Part shown: positions 54,165-64,000 of the stretch, piece by piece
Layout: every line of letters starts with the position of its first letter
Position numbering within the stretch: the stretch's first letter is position 1
Source of the DNA: JANPPS01 sp964242575
GTDB taxonomy: Bacteria > Pseudomonadota > Alphaproteobacteria > Acetobacterales > Acetobacteraceae
DNA: 64,000 nucleotides
Direction of reading: 5' to 3'
Assembly (NCBI GenBank): GCA_964242575.1
Contig: CAXTCN010000003.1
Span: 59,631 to 123,630, forward strand
Made by a program: the position numbers and the translations under genes
The notes under the pieces: model-generated
What the model was told of the DNA's origin: nothing
Databases searched by the model: none
What the model saw: the letters and a program-made list of their open reading frames with translations, nothing else

Positions 54165-54344
54165 TCATTTGGAGCGGTCCTCCTCAATCAAGCGCAACCA
54201 CTCGCTCGGTACCGGCTCCTGAGCGATATCGTCGTATATTTGATGCAGGCCGCGGTTGAGCCAGAGGTCGAAAGCGTTGGGTTCAGGCTTGGTTTTGACG
54301 TTGTTGCGCTTGGGCTGCTTAGGCTTAGGCTTACGCTCCGTCAT
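54165..54344 (-). CDS. nepR: Anti-sigma factor NepR
   Basis: NepR binds the EcfG sigma factor and is itself captured by phosphorylated PhyR. The 59-residue product has a basic, Lys/Pro-rich N-terminus (MTERKPKPKQPKRNN) and then the conserved two-helix core FDLWLNRGLHQIYDDIAQEP and VPSEWLRLIEE. The ATG at 54342-54344 fits the family; an in-frame extension upstream is less likely. It lies between ecfG and the kinase gene, 87 bases after the sigma stop. Confidence 0.92.
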   Translation of the reverse strand: MTERKPKPKQPKRNNVKTKPEPNAFDLWLNRGLHQIYDDIAQEPVPSEWLRLIEEDRSK

Positions 54345-54431
54345 AACAGCCTGCTTACATCCAACCCGGCCAGCCACCCGATCCATACCGGAAGGCTGGC
54401 CCCAGATGGGCATATTTCGAAAACGACGTCT

Positions 54432-55016
54432 CTACACCGCCAAGTTCACTGGCACCTGCGACTTCGCTGCCTTGCGGCCTGGACCACCCTCAAGAAGCGG
54501 CACGCCGAGGCTTGAGCCCCGGCCCTGCTTTTCAGTGGCCTCGCCCAACAGCCAGGCCTCAAGCTGCCGCCTTGCCCGGAACACCCGGCTTTTGGCGGTT
54601 CCAACGGCGCATCCTGTTGCTTCCGCAAGGGCCTCGTAGCTCATCCCATGCACTACGACCATGACCAGGGCCTCGCGCTGGTCGGCTGGAAGACGGGTCA
54701 TGGCCTGGCTCAGCTCCTTAAGTGCCAGCCGGTCCTCGTGCGGCGCCTCGCTAGCGAAGGCGGATTGCGGCACGTCGTCAATGTCGGTGGTGTCGCGGCG
54801 CTTGCGCAGGTTGGAGATGAATCGGTTGCGGAGGATGCGATGCATCCAGGCAGCAAAGTTGGTGCCGGGAATGAAGCTCGCATGCGCTGAAAGAGCGTTG
54901 CACACGGCGTCCTGCACCAGGTCTTCCGCACTCGACCGGTTCCGCGTCAGCGCCAACGCCTGGATGCGGAGCTTCGGGAGGATCGCGATGACCTGGTCAT
55001 GAAAGGGGGTGTTCAT
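54432..55016 (-). CDS. ecfG: EcfG-type RNA polymerase sigma factor (copy 1)
   Basis: EcfG sigma factors direct the alphaproteobacterial general stress response. The 194-residue protein has region 2 (RNRSSAEDLVQDAVCNALSA, PGTNFAAWMHRILRNRFISN) and region 4 (LPADQREALVMVVVHGMSYE, CAVGTAKSRVFRARRQLEAW). The C-terminal 25 residues are Gly/Lys-rich and not conserved. The ATG at 55014-55016 has AGAGG upstream. It precedes nepR, the usual partner, and follows a second sigma gene by 86 bases. Confidence 0.92.
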   Translation of the reverse strand: MNTPFHDQVIAILPKLRIQALALTRNRSSAEDLVQDAVCNALSAHASFIPGTNFAAWMHRILRNRFISNLRKRRDTTDIDDVPQSAFASEAPHEDRLALKELSQAMTRLPADQREALVMVVVHGMSYEALAEATGCAVGTAKSRVFRARRQLEAWLLGEATEKQGRGSSLGVPLLEGGPGRKAAKSQVPVNLAV

Positions 55017-55102
55017 GGGTTCGCCTCTTGCCATCATGGAAACCCAATGGCGCTTCGGCCCAAGGCGTTGCATCGCCACGATCACGTAAACGCGAGGCCA
55101 TG

Positions 55103-55606
55103 TCACCGGGCCGGCGTGGCCTGCGCCATCAACTTCGCCAGCGCCGTCCGGCCACGGGACAGCCGCGCCTTCATCGTCCCGACCGGCACGTTGCAGATGC
55201 TGGCGGCCTCCTCATGCGACAGCTCCTGCGCGCCGACCAGGATCAATGCCTCCCGCAGCAGCGGCGGCAGTTGGAATATGAGCAGTTGCAGGTCGCTGAT
55301 GTCATTGCGCGCGTGCTGCTCAGGAGCCGCCGCCTCGGACGGATCAAGCTGGGCCTCCAAAGCCCGCGTTTCCCGCCTACGGCGCCGCGCCTGCTCATAA
55401 AAGGCATTACGAAGGATGGTGAACAGCCAGGCCTTGAGGTTGGTGCCCGGCTGGAACTGGTCGAGCGCGCCAAGCGCCCGCACCACGGCATCTTGCACCA
55501 AGTCGTCCGCCACGGTCCGGTCCCGCGCCAGGAACCTGGCGAACGCCCGCATGTCCGGCAGCAGGGCCGCAATTTGGCGTCTGAGGTCTGGGTCGGGTAT
55601 GTGCAC
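55103..55606 (-). CDS. EcfG-type RNA polymerase sigma factor (copy 2)
   Basis: The 167-residue protein has region 2 (RDRTVADDLVQDAVVRALGA, PGTNLKAWLFTILRNAFYEQ) and region 4 (LPPLLREALILVGAQELSHE, CNVPVGTMKARLSRGRTAL). It is as close to the EcfG consensus as copy 1, but the two clearly differ from each other. The start is a GTG at 55604-55606 with AGGGA upstream; an ATG 13 codons earlier (55645) is possible. It is divergent from phyR and is the first gene of the sigma-sigma-nepR-kinase run. Confidence 0.88.
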   Translation of the reverse strand: MHIPDPDLRRQIAALLPDMRAFARFLARDRTVADDLVQDAVVRALGALDQFQPGTNLKAWLFTILRNAFYEQARRRRRETRALEAQLDPSEAAAPEQHARNDISDLQLLIFQLPPLLREALILVGAQELSHEEAASICNVPVGTMKARLSRGRTALAKLMAQATPAR

Positions 55607-55702
55607 GGCGCGTCCCTGACGGAGCACGGATCGGTTGTCCATCCCCGCTTGTCCAACATTCGGCCTCGCCCACGTCCTGGCTGCTGCAGAGAAGGATTGT
55701 TG

Positions 55703-56455
55703 ATGACCAGCCTGCGCCGTGAAGACCTCATTCGTGCGCTGCCCTATGCCCGGCGCTACGCGCGCGCCGTCACAGGAAACCAGCCGCGGGGCGATACGCT
55801 CGTGACGGCAGGCTTGAAGGCGCTGCTGGCTGAGCCAGGCCCACCGCTTGAGGCCCGCCACGCACTGTATTGGGCCGTCACCCGCCAACTCGCCGGTGAG
55901 AGCTCGCCTCCCGCCGGCACGTTGCCTGCAACCGGTCCGCTCACGCTGCCACAACGCCAACTGTTGTTGCTGACCGCGCTTGAGGACGTTCCGGTACGGC
56001 ACGCCGCCGTGATCGTTGACCTGCATCCCGACGCAGCCGAAGCGCTATTGGCCGACGCAAGGAACCACCTGCGCGCCGGGGTCGCGACGGACGTGCTCAT
56101 CATTGAGGACGAGCCCGTCATCGCCATGGATCTTGAGGAGCTGGTGGCGGGCTGCGGCCACCGCGTGGTCGGCGTCGCATCGAGCGAGACGGAGGCGGTC
56201 GAGCTTGCGGAAGCGCATAAGCCCGGCCTAATCCTGGCTGACATCAACCTCGGCCTGGGTGGCGACGGCACCTCCGCCGTCGCGCGCATCCTGAGGCACC
56301 ACTATGCCCCGGTCATATTCGTCACCGCCTATCCCGAGCGGCTGTTGACGGGCGAGGACGTGGAGCCGGCTTTCGTCATCGCAAAGCCGTTCGAGCCAAT
56401 GACGCTCGCGATTGCGACATACCAGGCGGTGACGGGCGGTCTCCGGTTCGGCTGA
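55703..56455 (+). CDS. phyR: PhyR response regulator (sigma-like domain plus receiver)
   Basis: PhyR is the partner-switch regulator of the general stress response: when phosphorylated it exposes a sigma-mimic domain that titrates NepR. The 250-residue protein has a sigma-like N-terminal half (residues 1-125) and a C-terminal receiver with acidic residues in LIIEDEPVIAMDLEEL. Phosphorylatable Asp180 is in LILADINLG, and the FATGUY-type motif VIFVTAYPERLLTG, diagnostic for this kinase/regulator group, is present. The ATG has AGAAGGA upstream. It is divergent from ecfG copy 2 and precedes glgE by 82 bases. Confidence 0.93.
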   Translation: MTSLRREDLIRALPYARRYARAVTGNQPRGDTLVTAGLKALLAEPGPPLEARHALYWAVTRQLAGESSPPAGTLPATGPLTLPQRQLLLLTALEDVPVRHAAVIVDLHPDAAEALLADARNHLRAGVATDVLIIEDEPVIAMDLEELVAGCGHRVVGVASSETEAVELAEAHKPGLILADINLGLGGDGTSAVARILRHHYAPVIFVTAYPERLLTGEDVEPAFVIAKPFEPMTLAIATYQAVTGGLRFG

Positions 56456-56537
56456 AACAACCATTTCACTTGCAACCCGTATGGCGCTATGGCGATTGAG
56501 CCGCGTGGCCATTGCGGGCCAGCTCAGGGGTCCAGCA

Positions 56538-59500
56538 ATGCAGACACACACCGAACGGCGTTCCGCGCGCATCGCGCAGGTGCGCACCGACGAGGCTGGA
56601 TGCCTTGCCGCGATCGGCCGCGCCGCAGCGCTCGGGTTCGACCACATCCTGTTCACGCATCCCGCCGGCGTCGCGGTTGAGGCAGAGCTGATAGCGGCGG
56701 CGCAGGCGCACGGCCTGCGCGGCATCGTTGACCTGCCGGTCACCCGCGTGCCGCTCAGCCTGCGCCGGGACGCCACGGCCCAGCGGTTGTTCTGCCCGGT
56801 TCCCGCCCCGACCCTGGACCCGCGACGCCCGGCGCACGAGGCTGATGTCGCCGTGGCCGCCGTCGGGGAGGCCGAGGAGGCAGAGGCGCTGGGCGAGTGG
56901 TGGGCGGATCACATCGCAACCCTGTTGTCGTCCGGAGCGTCCGGCGTGCGCTTGCTTGGGCTTGCGGAGTTGCCCGGGGGATTGCTGCCGCCGTTCCTGA
57001 CCCGGCTCCGGAAAGGTTCGCCCGATGCCGTCCTGTTCGGCTGGACCCCTGGCCTGGCGTGGGACACGCTATCCGCGATACCACCCGGCCTGCTCGACCT
57101 AGTGGCCGCGTCGCTGCCTTGGTGGGACGGCCGCAGCGATTGGCTGTGGCGTGAGATAGGCTTGTTGCGGCGGATCGGCTCGGTGGTCATGTCGGCGGAG
57201 GCGGACCTGCCATGGGCCACGAGCCTCGCCGTCACGCTCGGCGACGGCTGGATGGTGCCAGTGTCGGAAGGCTCGGGCGACCAGTTGCAGCAGACCAACG
57301 CAATGCTGGAGCGGCTCGGCCATGGCCCGGCGGTGGCGGTGTCGGCACCGGGCCAGCCGGTGATGGCCCTGGTGCGCACTGACGCCTCCGACGCGCGGCA
57401 GGCGAGCCGGGCGACGCTCACGTTGATCAACACCGACCCGCAGCAACCGGCCACGCTGGACCCTGCCAGCATCCTGCCCCGGCTCGGCCGCGACTTCGGG
57501 ACGTTCGAGGCGGTGCAGGGCGGTTCCGTGCTCGATCCGCTGCGGCCGCTCACCATCGCCCCGGGCGCCGCGCTCCATTTCGTCGCTAAGGCGCCAGCGG
57601 CGCTTGCGGTGCGAAAGCTCGTTCCAGACACCGCCATCCACGCCGCCGCCGCGCCGCGCCTGGCCATCGAGGCGCCAACCCCCTGCGTCGACGCCGGACG
57701 GTTCCCGGCGCGCCGCGTCGTGGGCAGCGTGGTCGAGGTGCAGGCGGACGTGATCGGCGACGGCCACGACAAGCTCGCGGCGATGCTGCGGTGGCAGGAG
57801 CCTGGCAGCGACGCCTGGCACGAGACGCCCATGCGCCCGCTGGGCAACGACCGCTGGACAGCGAGCTTCCCGCTGCATAAGTTGGGCACCCACGCCTACA
57901 CGGTCTGCGCCTGGCGTGACGCGTTCGCCGCTTATGCCGACGAGCTCTCGAAGAAGTTCGCCGCTGGGGTGCCGATCCGGCTGGAGCTGACCGAGGGTCA
58001 GGAGCTGGTGGCCAGCACGGCGGCCCAGGCCGGCGCAGCCTTGCAGTCGCAGTTCAAGACGCTGCTGAAAACCTTGTCGCTCCCGGATGAGGACGTCCGG
58101 CGCACGGCGTTGCTGGACCCGGCCACCGCTCGCCTGATGGCGCAGGCCGACCCGCGGCCGTTCCTGGTGACGTTGGACCCTCCGGTGCCGGTCCAGGCGG
58201 AACGGTCCGGCGCCGGGTTCGCGTCGTGGTACGAGGTATTCCCCCGCTCCCTCAGCGATGACGAGACCCGGCACGGCACCTTCGCCGACGTGGAGCGTCA
58301 CCTGCCGCGCATCCGGGACATGGGCTTCGACGTGCTGTACTTCCCGCCCATCCATCCCATCGGCCGGGTGAACCGCAAGGGGCGCAACAACACCCTGACC
58401 CCGAGTCCGGACGACCCCGGCAGTCCCTATGCCATCGGCAGCGCGGACGGCGGCCACGACGCGCTGCATCCCGAGCTCGGCACGCTGGAGGATTTCCAGC
58501 GGCTGCGCGCGGCGTGCGCCGAACATGGGCTGGAGCTTGCGATGGACTTCGCCATCCAGTGCTCGCCGGACCATCCCTGGCTGAAGCAGCACAAGGACTG
58601 GTTCACCTGGCGTCCGGACGGCACCATCCGCTATGCCGAGAATCCGCCCAAGAAGTATGAGGACATCGTCAACGTCGATTTCTACGCGCCCGGCGCGGTG
58701 CCCGGGCTATGGGTCGCGCTGTGCGAGGCGGTGCTGCACTGGGCCGGCCAGGGAGTCCGCCTGTTCCGGGTGGACAACCCGCATACCAAGCCGCTGCCGT
58801 TCTGGGAGTGGATGATCGCCGAGGTGCAGGCCCGCTACCCCGACACGGTGTTCCTGGCGGAGGCGTTCACGCGGCCCAAGGTGATGTATCGCCTGGCGAA
58901 GGTGGGGTTCTCGCAGTCCTACACTTATTTCACCTGGCGCGAGACGAAGGCCGAGTTCCAGGAGTACCTGACCGAGCTGACGCAAGGACCGGCGCGGGAC
59001 TTCTTCCGCCCGCATTTCTTTGTCAACACCCCGGACATCAACCCGGTCTACCTACAGGGTGCCAGCCGTGGCGCGTACTTGGTCCGCGCTGCCCTGGCCG
59101 CCACGCTGTCGGGATTGTGGGGCGTTTACAATGGTTTCGAGTTGTGCGAGGGCACGCCGATGCCGGGCAAGGAGGAGTACCTCGACAGCGAGAAATACCA
59201 GTTGCGAGCCTGGGACTGGGACCGGCCCGGCAACATCGTGCCCGAAATCACCGCGCTTAACGCCATCCGCAAGCTGAACCCAGCGCTGCACAGCCATCTT
59301 GGCGTCACGTTCCTGCCGGCTTCGGGAGACCAGGTGCTGTGGTTCGAGAAGGCGACGCCGGACCGGGCCAACGTGCTGCTGGTGGCGATCAACATGGACC
59401 CGAGCGCGACCCAGGCCGCCGACCTCGGCGTGCCGTTCCACCGCTTCACCCCGGAACCCGCCACGCTCGCCGTCACCGACCTGCTGTCAGGCCAAGCCTC

Positions 59501-59582
59501 GCAATGGCGTGATCGCACGCTCCGCATTAGCCTACCGCCAGACCGGCCCTACGCGGTTTGGCGCATCGAACCCCTGACGTGA
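56538..59582 (+). CDS. glgE: Alpha-1,4-glucan:maltose-1-phosphate maltosyltransferase
   Basis: GlgE extends alpha-1,4-glucan chains with maltose units from maltose 1-phosphate. The 1014-residue protein has an N-terminal region of about 370 residues that looks like a decayed amylase barrel, then the GlgE N-domain (RRVVGSVVEVQADVIGDGHD). The GH13_3 catalytic domain has nucleophile Asp746 in LFRVDNPHTKP and acid Glu775 in FLAEAFTRP. GWxFPRS-type FASWYEVFPRS is present. I chose the ATG at 56538 because AGGGG lies seven bases upstream; ATG 56481 is in frame but has no ribosome binding site. Confidence 0.94.
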   Translation: MQTHTERRSARIAQVRTDEAGCLAAIGRAAALGFDHILFTHPAGVAVEAELIAAAQAHGLRGIVDLPVTRVPLSLRRDATAQRLFCPVPAPTLDPRRPAHEADVAVAAVGEAEEAEALGEWWADHIATLLSSGASGVRLLGLAELPGGLLPPFLTRLRKGSPDAVLFGWTPGLAWDTLSAIPPGLLDLVAASLPWWDGRSDWLWREIGLLRRIGSVVMSAEADLPWATSLAVTLGDGWMVPVSEGSGDQLQQTNAMLERLGHGPAVAVSAPGQPVMALVRTDASDARQASRATLTLINTDPQQPATLDPASILPRLGRDFGTFEAVQGGSVLDPLRPLTIAPGAALHFVAKAPAALAVRKLVPDTAIHAAAAPRLAIEAPTPCVDAGRFPARRVVGSVVEVQADVIGDGHDKLAAMLRWQEPGSDAWHETPMRPLGNDRWTASFPLHKLGTHAYTVCAWRDAFAAYADELSKKFAAGVPIRLELTEGQELVASTAAQAGAALQSQFKTLLKTLSLPDEDVRRTALLDPATARLMAQADPRPFLVTLDPPVPVQAERSGAGFASWYEVFPRSLSDDETRHGTFADVERHLPRIRDMGFDVLYFPPIHPIGRVNRKGRNNTLTPSPDDPGSPYAIGSADGGHDALHPELGTLEDFQRLRAACAEHGLELAMDFAIQCSPDHPWLKQHKDWFTWRPDGTIRYAENPPKKYEDIVNVDFYAPGAVPGLWVALCEAVLHWAGQGVRLFRVDNPHTKPLPFWEWMIAEVQARYPDTVFLAEAFTRPKVMYRLAKVGFSQSYTYFTWRETKAEFQEYLTELTQGPARDFFRPHFFVNTPDINPVYLQGASRGAYLVRAALAATLSGLWGVYNGFELCEGTPMPGKEEYLDSEKYQLRAWDWDRPGNIVPEITALNAIRKLNPALHSHLGVTFLPASGDQVLWFEKATPDRANVLLVAINMDPSATQAADLGVPFHRFTPEPATLAVTDLLSGQASQWRDRTLRISLPPDRPYAVWRIEPLT

Positions 59583-59587
59583 GCGCA

Positions 59588-62877
<3,290 letters not shown>

Positions 62878-62881
<4 letters not shown>

Positions 62882-64000
62882 CCGCCGGAATGCCAGACCA
62901 GGCCGCGGTCGAGGCCATCGTCCACGCGCGCCATGGCGACCCGTTCGCCGTTCTCGGCCCGCACGTCACCGAAGCGGGCCGCAGCGTCCGCGCGTTCCTG
63001 CCGGATGCGGTCGCGGTTGAAGCCGTTGATCGTTCCGGGACGAAGCTCGGCACCCTGTCCGAGCTGCACCCAGATGGTTTCTGGGCCGGCCCAATCGGTA
63101 CGGACGCATCCTACCGGCTGCGCATCCGCTATCCCGGCGGTGTGCACGAGGCGGACGACGCCTATGCGTTCCCGCCCTCTATCGGCGACCTCGACCTGCA
63201 TCTGTTGACCGAGGGCCGGCACCGTGACCTCGGCCATTGCCTGGGCGCGCACTCGGCCGAACTTAACGGCATCGCCGGCGTGCGGTTCGCAGTGTGGGCG
63301 CCCAACGCCAGCCGCGTGTCCGTGGTCGGCAGCTTCAACGGCTGGGACAAGCGCCGCCATCCGATGCGCCACCACCACGGCGCGGGGGTATGGGACCTGT
63401 TCGTGCCCGGGATCGGCGCCGGTGAAACCTACAAGTACGACCTGCTCGGCCGGCACGGCGAGCCGTTGCCGCAAAAGGCCGACCCGGTCGCCTGGGCCGC
63501 CGAGGTCCCGCCCGCCACCGCCTCCATCGTTGCCAGCGGCAAGGGCTGGCGCTGGACCGATGCGGCGTGGATGCAGCGACGCGCCGCGCAGCAAATGCCG
63601 GGTTCGCCGATCTCGGTCTATGAGGTGCACGCCGCGTCCTGGCTGCCGGCGTCGCTTGAAGGCGGTGGCGGCTGGGAAGCGCTGGCGGATCGGCTCGCGC
63701 CCTATTGCGCCGGCATGGGCTTCACCCACCTCGAGCTGCTGCCGATCATGGAGCATCCGTTTGGCGGCTCATGGGGCTACCAGCCGCTCGGCCAGTTCGC
63801 GCCCAGTTCGCGCCTCGGCTCCCCGGAGGCGTTTGCCCGCTTCGTGGACCGCTGCCACGCCATGGGCGTCGGCGTGCTGCTGGACTGGGTGCCGGCGCAC
63901 TTCCCCACCGACGCGCACGGCCTGGCGCGGTTCGACGGCACGGCCCTGTATGAGCACGGCGACCCGCGCGAGGGCTTCCACCAGGACTGGAACACCTACA
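62878..64000 (+). CDS. glgB: 1,4-alpha-glucan branching enzyme, N-terminal part
   Basis: GlgB introduces alpha-1,6 branches into glucan, completing the GlgE route. The window holds 374 codons: an N1 domain, then the CBM48 domain (GVRFAVWAPNASRVSVVGSF, NGWDKRRHPMR, ETYKYDL), and the start of the amylase barrel (SVYEVHAASW, MEHPFGGSWGYQPLGQFAPS). The catalytic residues lie beyond the window end. The ATG overlaps the treS stop, with GGAG seven bases upstream. Confidence 0.95.

Noticed and set aside
54422..54448. Possible EcfG promoter (TGAAC then CGTT) upstream of nepR
   Set aside because: The -35 differs from GGAAC in one base and the spacer is 18 instead of 16-17, and the site lies across the end of the sigma gene. 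No exact GGAAC-N16/17-CGTT was found before phyR, either sigma gene, nepR or glgE.
57099..58592. A 497-codon minus-strand reading opposite glgE
   Set aside because: Shadow reading; no recognisable family features and glgE is clear.

Overview
This window is a dense, GC-rich stretch of alphaproteobacterial core chromosome with 57 protein genes and no mobile elements, CRISPR arrays or RNA genes that I could recognise. The alphaproteobacterial assignment rests on a complete PhyR-NepR-EcfG general stress response locus, known only from that class, and on a GAAC-N7-GAAC LexA box in front of lexA. A pyruvate dehydrogenase E1-beta with its own lipoyl domain and a long Pro/Ala tail on SecG also fit. 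The overall set resembles Rhodospirillales/Acetobacterales, but I cannot name a genus.

Layout. 1-4.9 kb: start of a RelA/SpoT homologue with rpoZ, folK, a NYN-domain protein and a family 5 uracil-DNA glycosylase, a glutathione peroxidase, smpB and dapA. 4.9-7.8 kb: slt-pgpA-pncC, joined by 4-base start/stop overlaps. 7.8-21.2 kb, minus strand: ltaE, ratA-like, lipA and the pyruvate dehydrogenase genes (lpdA, pdhC, pdhB, pdhA), then ftsB, eno, kdsA, pyrG, secG and tpiA. 21.3-29.7 kb, plus strand: ppiD-like, trpEGDC, moaC, moeA and lexA. comEC lies on the minus strand at 29.7-31.8 kb. 31.9-43.9 kb, plus strand: gltX, pyrB, a pyrC homologue without its metal-binding histidines, plsY, dprA, topA, rnr, an S41 peptidase and rpmG. 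43.9-52.9 kb: a glutathione S-transferase, an EAL protein, a DUF3253 protein, an SbmA-like ABC transporter, recQ and cydDC.

53.1-64 kb is the most interesting part. A HisKA_2 sensor kinase, nepR and two ecfG-type sigma genes run on the minus strand, with phyR divergent from them. Immediately downstream of phyR lies the GlgE route to alpha-glucan: glgE, a treS-maltokinase fusion and glgB (cut by the window end). The arrangement suggests that stress signalling and trehalose/alpha-glucan metabolism are linked, although no exact EcfG promoter was found.

No clear novel defence system, island or undescribed machine is present. The best leads are small: an apparent one-base frameshift near the end of comEC, a hairpin next to the pyrG start codon, an inactive-looking dihydroorotase, the two-sigma stress locus beside the glucan genes, an altered metal-site residue in the EAL protein, and several inverted repeats in short gaps. 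Genes are very tightly packed. The longest spaces without a gene are 140-195 bases (15647-15814, 21199-21337, 28837-29001, 44625-44766, 52923-53116); no gap exceeds 300 bases.
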